Assembly (NCBI GenBank): GCA_963969365.1 | Contig: OZ017763.1 | Coordinates: forward strand, 1,922,001 to 1,986,000 | Length of the DNA stretch: 64,000 nt | From: Asterochloris sp. CNOR1 | Lineage: Eukaryota; Chlorophyta; Trebouxiophyceae; Trebouxiales; Trebouxiaceae | Direction: 5' to 3' | In this document: positions 52,404 through 63,890 of the stretch, in pieces | Position numbering within the stretch: the stretch's first letter is position 1 | Layout of the letters: each line of letters opens with the position of its first letter | Program-made: the position numbers and the translations under genes | Notes under the pieces: generated by a model | Database searches by the model: none | What the model saw: only the letters and a program-made list of their open reading frames with translations | What the model was told of the DNA's origin: nothing

Positions 52404-52756
52404 TCTGGAGCTTGAAAGTAAGTGCACCATGCTGGAGCAGCAACACAGCCTTCTGTTTGAGTTGGCTCTCTTCTGTTTGCTGTCATTCAGGAGCCTCCAG
52501 GCTGGTTGCTTGCAGGTAGCAATCCTGATCTGCAAGTAACTTGTAAGTGAGGGTGCACTCTTGCAGCAGTTCACACAGTGTCTGACCAGACTGTGCTGTT
52601 GCATATGGGTTTGCTTGTCTCAGATTGAGCTCATTGTAACTGCCTTTCTTGCTTGCACTTGCTTTCTTGATACAGCAGGATCAGGCCGCAGCCTGTGCAT
52701 CACGTCTCATGCAGCATCGGTGCTTGGCTCCTGGAGGTCCTGAAGTGGCAGCAGGC
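52404..52756. promoter_or_regulatory. short divergent promoter region, SurE / HSP33
   Basis: About 350 nt between the candidate start codons of two divergent genes, so both promoters are expected here. No known box was recognised. If SurE has an earlier start the spacer is even shorter. Confidence 0.35.
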
Positions 52757-55700
52757 ATGCTGCGAGTGACAACTCAGCTGAGGCACACGGTTTTCAGCTG
52801 GCAAAGCTGTAGACACAGCCCACCGTCTCAGTGGAGATCCAGACATGAGTCAGCAGTCCTTTGCCAAGCAGCAGTCCAGGATGAAGTGCACCGCTGCATG
52901 AGTGCCAACAATGAGGTGTCTCTCTTGACAGTCTCTGCCACTCGATTGGTGCAGGAGGTCAGTGCCATTGTGCTGGGCATCGACCAGCACCAGCAAGTTG
53001 GTTGCTGTCGTTCCTGATGTTTTTTCCGGCTCTAGTTGCTGCACTTCTGGGCTGAGCTGTCTGCCTTGATGCTTCTGCTGCACTCCTGGCAGCTGACCCA
53101 GTGAGCGAGCCACCTCATTGCTATGCCTTCAGCCTGCTCATGGCGCAACGTGACAGTACCCACTGGACCTGCCCTGCTGTCGCGCTGCACTGCTGTTGGC
53201 CTGTTCAGGCGCATAGGCTGTCTGCTTGCTGCACATCATGCGGGCTGCCCAGCTATGCTTGCTGTGTCCGCCGCAACCTTGTTTGTGCTATGCCTGCAGG
53301 CCTGCACACGGCATGGGACTGCACCAACTGCCAGTGCAGCGCTGGGGCGCGCACTTCTAGGCAGCCTGCTCATGGGCTGCTTTAGGGAGGAAACCGAAAA
53401 GACTCAAGTCACCTTCAATGGCAATGGCATCCTGGCAGGCATCCAGGTGAGCTCCGCACAGGCGGTGCTGGACTGATGCATTGCTTGCCTTCAGGATGTG
53501 ACTCACGCCTGTCGCAGCAATGGCAGTCTGGCAGACTATCCAGCAAGCTGTACGACCAGGGTGCGGCTACATCATGCCAGCAAGATTTGTGCTGTTGCCC
53601 GCCAGGTTATCAATGCGCACGACACTGCCACTGTTGCAGTCTTGTTGAGTTGCTTCTTGCCATTGCCCTGCAGCTTATCGGCGCATGGCCATGCCTGTGC
53701 AGTGCCTGAGTCTACATATCACGTCCCCAGCCTTGGACAAACTCTCTGCTGTATCCTGCAGGTCATCAGCGATGCACATGGCAATGCCAAGGGCAAGGTG
53801 GGCAACCCACTGGCAGACCCTCCCCTGCGGCCTGACGGCAAGCTAAATGTGGGAGGAGCAGTGGGCAAGGGGGTGCTGGCAGTCGTACGCAGCAATGCTC
53901 AGGCTGAGCGCCCCTTCACAGGTAGAGCAGCTGCTGCGCTTGGAACCTGCTACCAGGCCTATACTGTGGGCAGGGGCATGAAGGCAGTTGCGCTCCACTG
54001 TGTCAAAGGTCTGCAGCCCCCTTGACAGGTAGATCAGCGGCATGCGTGGCACCTGCAGGCAGCCATGCCTATCACTGCCTATTACTGTGGACATTCCTGT
54101 GGGCAGAAATGAGATGCTGACGACTCTGCTCAGGGGCCACATTGACAGGTAGATCAGCCACAATGCAGCTTGCTTGCAAACGTTACTGTAAGGTGGTCAA
54201 GGGATTGTTGGCAATTGTCACTCTGGGCGCCCACCGCAGTGTTACTGGGTGGGCATTTTAGGATGTGCTCTATTGAGGCTGCTTTGGCGGTCAAGTGTTG
54301 ATGACCAGGAACAGTAATGCCCCAGGCAGTGTGGCTCACCACACATGCGTTGTTGATGGGCACAGATTGACTCACATGCCAGTTGCTGGCTGCATGGTTG
54401 GGGGCAGGTGAGTGCCAGCAGTGGCACGCAGCAATACTCATGCTGAGCGCCTCTTCACAGGACGACGCACCTGTTGGGCCTGATGTAGGCCATTGTGCTT
54501 GTGTTTTGCAGCAATGTGATGCTGCAATTGTGCAGCGCTGATAGGCATGCCTCTGCAGGCATGCTGTTTGTGGCAGTGTTCTGGTGGACCATGTGCAGGA
54601 CAGTGCTGGCATCTTTATACCGCCAACCTCTGGCACAGCAGACCTGTGCAAGGTGGCTGGCACAGTTTGCTGAGCAGGTGCTGCGGCCCACCCTTGGCAC
54701 GTCATTAGTCAGCTGTACGAGAGTACCTGTGGCAGAGGCAGCATGTCAGCTCACGATATACTTGCCTGCCTGTGCAGGAATGGTGCCTATTGTTTCAGGC
54801 GAGATTGGCGAAGACCTGGCCTCCTACATGGTAGAGTCAGAGCAAACCAACTCAGCTCTGGGTGTGGGCGTCTCCATCAACAGAGACGCCAGCATCCGGG
54901 CAGCAGGCGGGTTCCTCATTCAGATTCTGCCCTTTGCCTCAGAGGAGACGGTGCGGCAGTTGGAGGCAAACGTCCAGGGGGTGACCTCTGTCACAGAGCT
55001 GCTGCACCAGGGCAAGGGCCCACGTGATCTAGCAGAGCAACTGCTGCATGGTCTGGGGCTGGCTGATGGCGGGTTCTCCCTTCAACCCAGGTGAGGGCAG
55101 AGCTGTGGTCAGCGAGGGGTGCTCTATCGTGGCGCTGATTGCTCCAGGACATTGCGCTGGGGACTTGGCAGAGCCGCTGCTGCATGCAGACAGGCTGATG
55201 GTGGGGGCTCCCCTGTGTCCCAGGTGAGGGCGGAGCTGTGCCTCAATGCATGCTCTTGCCACAGCTGTTTACACCAGTGCCAGAGCCCAGGAGATCATGC
55301 AGAGGTGCTGCTGCATGGGCCGAAGAGGGTGCTCTATTGTGGCGCGGGTACAGTGCACAAGCACATACTGATTGCTGGGCCCAATGTGAGATTGCGCGCA
55401 AAGCCTGCTTCCTGGGCTGGAAGATGGCCAGATCCCTTTTTTGCAGCCAGGGTGCCCTTGTGCTGAGAAGCTGGTTGCATGAGCAAGCAGAGCTGCCTGT
55501 GCCAGGACACAGGTTTGTCGAGGTGATAAGCAACTGCCGCTGAGGCTGCCGGACCACTATGTGTTTGACGCAAGCTGTCTGCGGCGGTACCGCTAACCGA
55601 CGCCAGCCAGCCTGTACCAGAATGCTTATGTGCATGTCAGATGTGCCCATGTCTTTGAGCTGGGTTCTCTGCCTGCCCACTTTGCTCTCCAGCTCTCTCT

Positions 55701-56265
55701 GTGTGCCACCATGTGAAAGCCACAGACCTGATACGCTGCATAGCTCTTGACAGCTCAAGCTAAAGCGCCTGCAGCAGTTCAAGGCCTGCTGTCCCTGCAA
55801 GAATGGACTCCTCAGACCTGCAGCACGTCTGTGAGACCTTGATATGGTAGCACATGCTTCTGCAGTGCAAGGGCTGCTGTCCCTGCGGACATGGGCGTTG
55901 TGAAGCCGCAGACTTGCAGCACACTGCTTCATACAATGTGCTTCAGCGCCTGTAGCAATGTGAGGGCTAATTTTCCCTTGCAGGTATGGGCCCTGGAACG
56001 GAATATCTGCGGGACACTGTGGGGGTGCTCACAGCCTCCTGAATGCCAACGCCCCAACTCTGGTGAAAACTGCCTCTGCAGGTATGGTCCCTGTGAGGCT
56101 GCAGACCTGCAGCACAGGATGAAGAGGGCGGTGGCACTCCTTGGTCCACAGGAAGTGAAAACCATCCTGGAGACAGAGGGCAAGATTGAGGTGACCTGTG
56201 AGTTCTGCAAGGAGACGTATCAGTTTTCAGAAGAGGACGTCATGAAGGTCAACACGCAGCTATGA
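52757..56265 (+). CDS. HSP33: Hsp33-type redox-regulated chaperone (eukaryotic form)
   Basis: Five exons: 52757-52957, 53300-53446, 53762-53921, 54778-55090 and 56082-56265. They sum to 1005 nt, 334 residues, all in phase. Hsp33 is a holdase activated by oxidation and unfolding. Visible: EVSLLTVSATRLVQE; the helix PTASAALGRALLGSLLMG; KTQVTFNGNGILAGIQ; NVGGAVGKGVLAVVR; SGEIGEDLASYMVESEQTNS; RAAGGFLIQILPFASEE; and the C-terminal zinc-type region YGPCEAADLQHRM...EVTCEFCKETYQF. The first metal-binding pair is YGPC, a single Cys, instead of bacterial CxC; this agrees with my recollection of eukaryotic Hsp33. Residues 1-45 are Arg/Ser-rich (QLRHTVFSWQSCRHSPPSQW), so an organelle transit peptide is inferred. 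Introns 4 and upstream flanks contain decayed copies of exon 4's end and exon 5's start. Confidence 0.9.
55024..55350 (+). repeat. copies of HSP33 exon 4 end with donor site
   Basis: Exon 4 end plus intron start (55024-55110) recurs at about 55158-55239; both contain CCCAGGTGAGGGC, so the copy has an intact consensus donor. Its translation, GDLAEPLLHADRLM..., parallels exon RDLAEQLLHGLGLA. A third, partial unit around 55306-55350 repeats GGGTGCTCTAT(C/T)GTGGCGC. Confidence 0.8.
55772..56117 (+). repeat. copies of HSP33 exon 5 start
   Basis: Two tandem units of about 85-90 nt (55772-55861 and 55862-55946) share GCTGTCCCTGC and CAGAC(C/T)TGCAGCAC with the start of exon 5 (GCAGACCTGCAGCAC, 56099-56113). 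A further partial unit at 55980-56080 repeats GGTATGG(G/T)CCCTG next to a TTGCAG acceptor. All lie in the last intron. Confidence 0.7.
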
Positions 56266-56740
56266 CAGCCCCACTTCGCTAATTTTCTGATCGGCCACTC
56301 GTCAGTGACTTTGCCTGTGCTGCCCTGTGACCCATGTCACTCTCTGCTCCCCTCCAGCCATAAGGCTTGCAGCTGCGTAAAGCAAGCTGCTTCATGGCTT
56401 GGGAGAGATGGGCAGTTCACAGACTCATCAAATTGCTTGCATGATGAGCTGTTGTGACAGTGCTTCATCTACAAGTATGCATGGCAGTTATGATACTCAG
56501 GCTGTCACACAACAGTTTCGTCCCCAAGCCTAGGGGTGACAAAGACTTTATATGACACTTGTTACATCAATGTGGTCCGTGAAGGTGGGCCCTATGATCT
56601 TGTTGTGTCCTAGCCCTCCATCACCAATCAGAGCTGGCCTTCCCGTCATGGGTTTGCAAATGAGATGTAAGGCTGGGGTTGCGGTGCTAATGTGTTTGAC
56701 TCCTCAGCTTTGCTGCCCGCTGCAGGCTGGAGGTGTACCC
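56266..56740. other. 3' spacer between convergent HSP33 and the dsRBD gene
   Basis: About 475 nt, no gene supported. It should hold the polyadenylation sites of both convergent genes. No clear signal was recognised. Confidence 0.35.
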
Positions 56741-59700
56741 CTACAGGTATGAATAGAGATTTGTTGCTGTCTGCCTGATGCTTAATTGCATGTGCTCATG
56801 CCAGCAATGAAGTTTGCTGCAGCTTGCAAAGAATGCAGGCAACCTCCAGCCACTGACAGTATCCACCTCCTGGGCAGCACTGGCTTCATTGCTGCCTGCG
56901 TGGCTCCTGCTTGTACGCCGCCCTAGATAGCGCACACCACATGCAATCGGCAACAAGATACTGAGCTGCCAATGCCAGCAGCAAGTGTGTGTTGCTTCCC
57001 TGCCTGCACTGTGTTTTTGACGGGACCTGATGCGGATGTATCGAACCCCTCCCGAGGTGTTGCTGCCAGCACTGGCAGCATAGCTGCTGACAGGGCATCC
57101 TGTGGGGACCCTGTATGCAGGGTCCACTGTACCGTCCCTGTGCACTCAGGCAGAGGAGCCTACCAGCGGATGCCAGAGGTATGGACGGCTCTGCCATCGG
57201 CTGCACAGGCAGCTGCACTGTAGACTGCTCGGGCAGTGGTCCGGGTGGCAGCAGCCTCTGCAGGACCTGGGGCGCGCCAGACCATGATAGCGCGTCCATT
57301 GCGATCTTCCGGCGCTTGCGCTCGCCCTGCAGCTCCTCCTTCAGGTACCGGTTCTCCTGCAGAGCCTTCAGGCAGGAGGCATCCGTTGGCATATGCACGG
57401 GTGAGCACATTCACATTGCAATTGTCTGGCCGTGGCCAAATGCTGAGCCTGCACAGACAGAATGGTTGCTGAAGAGCCTGAGTGACTGTGATGCCCTGCT
57501 GTGCTTGCACTCAATCTGCAGCTCCTCGGAAGTAGCAGCTCTCATGCAGAGGCTGCACGGCAGGAAGGTAAAGAGCTTGGTTTGGTGCATGATGTGAAAT
57601 TGATGCTGGCCTGCAGCTCTGCTGTCTTGCACAAGACCACTGCCAAAGTACGGCGACTGCCCAGCCGCTCCTTGTGAAGGTGGCAGTGGAGCCCGATGTC
57701 ATACATACTGCAAGAAAGAGCTCCTGCAAAGGGGTGAGCCACTCACGTGTATTTAAAGAGGTGCATATATATGGCATGCTGTGCAGAGCTGCGCCGCCAT
57801 GATGTCTGTTGATGGAGTGCTGAGACAAGAGCCGCCAGCAGTGCTGCCCTAGTGCAGAGCCCACATTCAGGAGGTGCTGGTGGTACTGCAGGAGTGCTGT
57901 GCAGAGAGTGCCTGCCATGTAAACTGAAGAAGAACTTGGGAGTGCTCCCATTGATGGAGTTCAGGCCCTCACCTGCTGGAGGGTTGCCTTCAGCTCAGTG
58001 GGAGTCATCGACTCAATTTGTGTGGGCCGCTGTGAGAGCAAGGGGTCCACTGTGGTTGCCCTGACTGCAGGACAGATGGAGCACTCAGCAACGACCTGAG
58101 AGGCATGCTTGTGTGTGCAGCAGGCAGCAACCCTTGGCGCTCCATACAGCAGCGTGCAAAATGCAGGCGTGATGCAAAGCAGCTGCAGGAGCAGAACTCT
58201 GGTGCTGCTCTGTTGCAGCATCAGCCTGGAGCACAACAAGGCAACAACGGCAAGGCACAGCATGGAAGCATGGCTGGGCAAGGCTGCACCTTGGAAGAGT
58301 GAATCTCTGCTTGGTAAGAGTCTGCGGCCATGGTGAGGCTCGTCATGCATGTGTGCAGGTGCTTGGAGGCAGACAGGCATGTGACCCATGCCTGTCTGCA
58401 GCCAGGCAGCCACCACATGCGGCAGCAGGGTTCTTGCTTGGAGGCAGACAGGCACAAGGGCCTGGCATTGTGCCTGTCTGCAGCCAGGCAGCCACCCACC
58501 CACCAAGGCAGCAGGGCTGGCAGAGCTGCCTGCTGTGATGCAGCCCACCTATTGAGGGTGGGCGGCAGCACAGCAGGCTGCATGCAAGCTTTGCTGCCAC
58601 AGAGTAGTCTTTGCGTGCGCTCCTCATACCTGCATACTGCATTGCAACACGCAATGCGTGCAACAAGCATGTCCAGCCCAGCCATGCTTGTTGCAGGCAT
58701 TGCATGGGCGTGCAGGCACTTCAAGAGGCACAGCAGAGTGGGGTCAATGCAGGCATGCCACAGTCACATGACTGCTTCAGGTAACATATGCAAGCAGCAT
58801 TTATGAGCATGCAGATCTGCCACCGTCAACGTTACTTCATAGCACTCGTGTGCAACTGGTGAGCAGCAGGTGATGTTAACTTGCAGCATTGAACAGGTCC
58901 CTTTTGTGATGGGCATGGCCTTGCAGCCCCATGGCGAGAGCTGCAAGCCCAGCCTTGCTGATCACGCTGCAATCTGTCTGAAAGCTGAGCGGCCTCACCT
59001 GAGGTAGCCAGTCCCCGCTCCATGTGGGACCTTGCCCGCTCTGCCACCGATGTCCCACTGCCGACCATACCATTGGCCTGCAAGCATAAATGAGGCAAAG
59101 CAGTGAGACGCTATGGTGCTCCTGTTTGTTTTGACATTGGAGAGCAGGCCGCTGTCAGCCAATCCGTTTCAAGGCAAGAGCACTGTGGCTGTCTCCAACA
59201 GGTCGCTTTGCTGTTGTCTTGACCATTGCCCTGCAGGCAGGCATCAAGAGGCAACATTGCTGCTGGCGACTTGGATACAAGCTGTCAGTGACGCTGTTTC
59301 GCTGGTGCGGCTGAGCACTGAAACGCCTGTCGCGCCCAAGGACAGCGGCCTGCTGCATGCGGCATGACAGCAGCCTGTCCCTAGCTCGGGCAGAGGTTCC
59401 CCCCTGCTGCCTGTTGGGTCTGACAGCACTTGTCAACTGGACACCTCATGCAGGACAGGCATCTTGTTTCCACAGGTCTATATAGAATTAAAGCAGGTCG
59501 CCAAAGGGGCAGTGGCTGGTGTCGATTGTTACCTCTTCATGCTACTCAAATGCCCACAGAGCTTACTTGGGCTGTCTGATGACCTGCACTCACAACACCC
59601 CTCTGCAGACTTTGATGGCAAGCTTTTTTGGGGGTCTCTACACAGACTCAAGAGTCAGGTTGAGCTCATTACTGACACTGGAACGGCAGACTGGAGGGCA

Positions 59701-60867
59701 TTGTCACTGTTGCATGACACACATTGCCAACTGGAGATTCCACTATAGGGTACTCAAAAGGCTGCCTACCTGCCAAGGGTCCCTGACTGGAGCCCGGGGG
59801 ATGAGATCCAGCGACCTGAGCACCTCCACTGCCTTTTCCGCGGCAACGTTCTCTGCTTTCTTCTTGCTGGGACCCTCTGCTTCATACACCTGCAGGCAGA
59901 TGCCATGTTGTGTTTGGGCATCAGAGGGCTGCAAACTGCACAGCCCTGCCAGAATGTGCTATTGGCTTTCCATTGCCTGCAGCCTCCTGCCTGATACACC
60001 TGCAGTCAAGAGCCTTAAGCTTGGAGGGCATGGGACAGAGCGGTGCAGGCCTCAGAACATTGATTGCAGTGTCTCTGCTTGCTGGTTGCCAAGATGGTCT
60101 GCCTGTAATACCTGCAGGCAAACAGCGTTAATGACGCACCTTAAGACGCTGAGGCCCATGTGAGGAGATCTGCTGCAGGCTGAGTCTTGCTGGCTTCCTC
60201 TGCTTATACGCCTGCATGCAGACTGTTGAGGTGCTTGGGACAGTGTATAGATTATGTGTGCATACTTCTCCTCTGCCTTCAGCACCGGCTGATATGCTGC
60301 AGGACAGTCAGCAGGCCTTTGCCTGCAGCAAGCAGCACTTGCTACATGCACAGCCTTGCTGTAGGAAGCAACCTTTCTTGCACCACCCTGCAGGAGGTTG
60401 TAGAAGCTTTGCTCTCTGGCCATAAGTATAAGCTTCTATGAGATGGTTTGGTGCTCGGCCCCTCTGCTAGCAGACCAGCTGCATGGGTGTGAAGTCTGAT
60501 CTACAGAGTCAGGCCCACAAGAACCGGCAGCACTTGTGGGAAATCCTCTGAATGCACCAGGATCAAGAGGATGGCAAGCAGACGCAGTGAAAACCCAGTG
60601 TCTGCTGTCCTTTGATGCACTGAAATGGCTTTGCCATTGTTGAGGGCTTGTGCTCAAAAGCATCAGGAGAGAGCTGCCCACCTGCTCCTCAAAGGAGATC
60701 AGAGGGTGCTGCACGCCAGGCAGCTTGAGGGTAGTCCTGAAGATAGGCTCGTGTGTGTGCCGCAGCTGGATAGTGGTGAACAGTGGCATCCCCACATCGG
60801 GCGCATGTTTCATTGCCTGCTGATAGAACTCGCTTATCTGATTTTTGGCAGGCTTATCTGACGCCAT
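56741..60867 (-). CDS. double-stranded RNA-binding domain protein
   Basis: Well-supported exons: 60682-60867, 59770-59889, 58999-59077, 57973-58064 (all in phase) and 57164-57356. An exon near 57600-57690 and a final one ending at the 56741 stop are probable but unproven. The start ATG at 60867 gives MASDKPAKNQISEFYQQAM. Exons 1-2 form one dsRBD: PLFTTIQLRHTHEPIFRTTL for the strands, then YEAEGPSKKKAENVAAEKAV (residues 64-83), the canonical GxSKKxAExxAA helix that grips dsRNA. Residues about 129-160 (TPTELKATLQQ) and a charged coiled coil (ENRYLKEELQGERKRRKIAM) follow, then a Pro/Gln-rich stretch. Such proteins act in small-RNA biogenesis, RNA editing or translation control; which applies here is unknown. 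Two perfect hairpins lie in the intron between 58064 and 58999. Confidence 0.65.
58369..58481. repeat. two tandem perfect hairpins with compensatory differences
   Basis: Hairpin 1: arm GCAGACAGGCATG (58369-58381), 5-nt loop, exact complement at 58387-58399. Hair­pin 2: arm GCAGACAGGCACAA (58444-58457), 10-nt loop, exact complement at 58468-58481. The units are 75 nt apart. The loop-proximal pairs differ (ATG/CAT versus ACAA/TTGT) but both stems remain perfect. Confidence 0.9.
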
Positions 60868-61444
60868 GGCTGGGCTGGTGACCCTGGAGACGGTCTTCAG
60901 CGGATGGGCGTAAAGAATGCAAGTGCAATAGAAGCACAATTTCGTTCTTCCCTGTTGTTTGCATCTCGGCCAGAGCCTGCACAGATCTGGCAATGTTCAT
61001 TTGCTGACAGGTCTTGTGCAAGATCAGGCATTGCTGTCCACAAAAAGTGTGCCAATACCACACTCCATCAATGTTCCTGCTGAGGCCATCAAGGACCTCA
61101 ATCAACGCCTGCAACACACCAGGTGATCTATGGACATGGTGTGCCTGTAGCATGCATGCCAATGCATGGCATATGCCAACTTCAGGTCATGGTCACAGGT
61201 GGCCCGATGAGGTGCAAGGTGCCGATGGATGGGAGTATGGCACAAATAAAAAGTACCTCCAGGCAAGAAGATGACTGCTGCAATCTGCCGTGCAGTGGCC
61301 TTGGTGGTGGTCCACTCAAAGAGGAGTCATGCAGCTGTCTTCAGTGCTGCCTGCCAAGCAGCTGAACCATGGGCTGGTGCCTGTCAAGGCACTGACCACC
61401 CTGGCGGGGAATGCTGCCACCTGAATGAGAACACGGCTTTGTGC
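60868..61444. other. spacer between dsRBD gene and epoxide-hydrolase fragment
   Basis: About 575 nt. It should contain the dsRBD gene promoter (minus). The N-terminal part expected of an epoxide hydrolase (a WxYG-type motif) was looked for upstream of 61445 and not found. Confidence 0.35.
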
Positions 61445-61671
61445 ATGGAGGAGCTGGTGGAATACTGGCAGAACAAGTACAGTTGGGAGGAGCGGCAAGC
61501 TGCACTGAACAAGCGGTTCCAGCAGTTTCGCATGCCCGTCAATGGCATCAACGTGCATTTCGCCCATCACCGCTCTGAGGACCCCCATGCAGTGCCCTTG
61601 CTCCTGATACATGGCTGGCCCGGCAGCTTTGTGGAATTTGTGGGATATCCTTCCTCTTTTGAACAACCCTG
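61445..61671 (+). pseudogene. epoxide hydrolase N-terminal fragment
   Basis: An ATG-initiated stretch reads MEELVEYWQNKYSWEERQAA, later NGINVHFAHHRS, then VPLLLIHGWPGSFVEF. These match the epoxide hydrolase N-terminal domain and the oxyanion-hole HGWPG motif of the alpha/beta-hydrolase core. After VEF the frame shifts: discounting one G in the GGG at 61642-61644 gives DILPLLNNP and a GTGAGC donor at 61672. No exon with the nucleophile Asp, acid or His was found in the following 2 kb, and the start of the domain is missing, so this is either a fragment or a gene whose other exons I failed to see. Confidence 0.6.
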
Positions 61672-63242
61672 GTGAGCACTGCATATTGGCTGTGTGCTGA
61701 GGGCACAAACACCTGCAATCCTGGGAAGATGCTGCAGAGCAGGCCTCCCGCTTCCCCGGTGTCGTTGGTGGTGCTGCTGCACTTCGTCTCTACTGCCTGA
61801 CGCCCAAGGCCTTCTCATTCTGGAGCGCTATAGCTGCAGCATTGCTGGCATCAGCTCAAGACCCTTCCAATGGCTGCAGGCCCTGGCAAGCAAAGATTGC
61901 TTCATAAACTCTGGATGATCTGCTGGGCTTGACTGGTGTACCGGAGTTGGGGACAGCATGTGAGGTAAGTAGGGCGGTTGGGGCTCAAGTGCCACTGCCA
62001 GGGTGAGCCTCTGGCTGCCAGGCTTGTCTCAAGGTGACGTGTGCGCATACGGCATGCTAACTTCATGGGCAGCATCAGGAGGGTAGTTGTTGCAGTGCTG
62101 CAACCCCTTGGCGGTAGCATGATAGATGGGCATGATTACAGTGCTGAGAGCCCTGGGCCGCAAGCTGATAGCGCTTTCGTGCCACGCCTGCTAAGGCTGC
62201 ATTTCTGGCGTGGAGCAGGCCGCACAAGCATTGCATTAGCCACATTGCAGGCTTGGTCTAGCATAGTACGCGGCAGCGTGCAGCATGGTCAAGGTGGTCA
62301 CGGGCTTGCTTGGGAGCCCAAGGTGATCTGGGCAAAGTGTAATGACTGAAATGTGCCTCCCACAGCTGGCGCTTGCGCTCGGCCCACCTGCTTGTCACAG
62401 GCAGCCATGCAGAGCAGGTAGGCATGCACTGCAGGCATGTACACTGTGCCATGGCAGGCATGAGGCAGGATGGAGTTGGGCACATGGCAGGCCTGCTCAC
62501 TTTCAGGACGCCTCGCCACTGACGTCCGGCGACAAGTGAAACCTCTGCTGTGACCTGATGGCAGCCTGTGGACTGCTTCCTTGCCACTGGTGGCACCTCC
62601 CTGGCACTGGGGGCAGCCACAGGAGGTCACTGCCTGTGGCTGCCGCTGCATCTGCTGCATGGTGCCGACGTGGGCCGGCGCCTGCGGCGCTGTGGCCCGA
62701 CAGGTGCCCACGGGCCCTGGGACACCTGGAGGCACCTTGGTGTCAAGTCTGGGGCAGTGACAAGGCCCAGAACTGCCCCTGCCATCCCTGGGGTGGGGTT
62801 GCAGACAAGCCTGGGGATTGCCCAAAGAAAAGTTCTCGTCTCACGACGTGGCCCTGGCCAAGGCGGACACAGCAGTGCCAGGCTGGGGAGCAGCCTGACG
62901 TGCTCCTCAGGGCACTTGGGCCCCTGCCTGCAGCTGCCTGCCACAGCCTGCCCCTGCTCCTGTGGGTGGTGCTGGCCTCCAGGCTGCCAGGCAGGGTCTC
63001 GTGGCCTGCATTGGGGGCCATCCCCTCCTGCTGCACAGCATGCTGGTGCCTGCAGGCCAGGGTGATGCCTGACCTGCACACCACTGGGCCTGCACATCCA
63101 GCCTGCCCCAGCTCCTGCAGGCTGCTAGACAGGGCCTGGGGTTTGGTTTGAGGGCCATCCCCGCCTCCTGCCGAGTCTGATGCTGCCCCAGGTGCCGGAC
63201 AGCCTCACTGTACACATGTGACCTGACAGGCTGCCTTCTCAG
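61672..63242. other. subtelomeric stretch with no supported gene
   Basis: GC-rich, with long open frames on both strands (for example 62558-63151 plus and 62298-62825 minus) that overlap antisense and show low-complexity Ala/Pro/Cys-rich translations, typical of spurious frames in GC-rich DNA. No family was recognised. Confidence 0.4.
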
Positions 63243-63890
63243 AGCCCGCTCCTCTGCTTCCGGACAGCCCTTTTCCGTGAGGAGCACCGCCGGAGGCGGC
63301 CTGATCTGGTGGCGAGCTTCGTGCAGCACACTTTCTATCTAACCTCCCCAATGCAGCACAGCGTATGCCTCGCGGTGAGCCTCATGCAGCCTGGTGGAGC
63401 ATGATTCATGTTGGGGCCTCCCTGATCGAGAGATACCCGGCTCTGCAGGTCCTGCCGTGCAGCCTCAGGATGAGGTGTGGCCTTACTGGAAGGGGCTCAA
63501 TCCCAAGTCGTGGAGGACCAAGCCCAGCAGGCTGCAAAAGCTCTGTTCGAGAGGGCCCTGCCTGCCCCTGTTGCCATCAGACTTCAGCACTGCCATCACA
63601 GCAGACCAGATGCAGCAGCTAGTCACCCTGTATGTGGTGCCAGTGGTGCCTGTCAAGCACCAGATCAAGGCCATTGAACACCTTCAGAAGCTGCCCTCCC
63701 TTGCCACCACTGGCAGGCAGCTGCAGTTCAGGCTGCCACCAGTCAGGGTCCCACAGCAGCAGTGCCTAGAGCCAAGCAAGCTCCTGGTCAGAAGGTTGCA
63801 AGGCTTGGCTTTTGAGAAGGAGTCAAAGTATTGGAAGTTGACTCTTCAGAGGGTGGCCTGCCCACAGTTTGTGAGGCTGCATGCCCTCGG
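63243..63890 (+). CDS. unrecognised subtelomeric gene truncated by the telomere
   Basis: Two exons, 63243-63374 and 63463 onward, join in phase 0 across an 88-nt GTGAGC...GTGCAG intron. Exon 1 (132 nt) reads FREEHRRRRPDLVASFVQHT; exon 2 has DEVWPYWKGLNPKSWR, then MQQLVTLYVVPVVPVKHQIK and LVRRLQGLAFEKESKYWKLT. Composition is coding-like and the frame stays open from 63463 to the telomere, with no stop before the TTTAGGG array begins. I do not recognise a family. The 5' end is unknown because exon 1 starts at an acceptor-like CTTCTCAG. Confidence 0.45.

Noticed and set aside
62558-63151. Plus-strand open frame of 197 codons and its antisense counterpart.
   Set aside because: GC-rich, Cys/Pro/Ala-rich translation on both strands with no recognisable domain; likely spurious.
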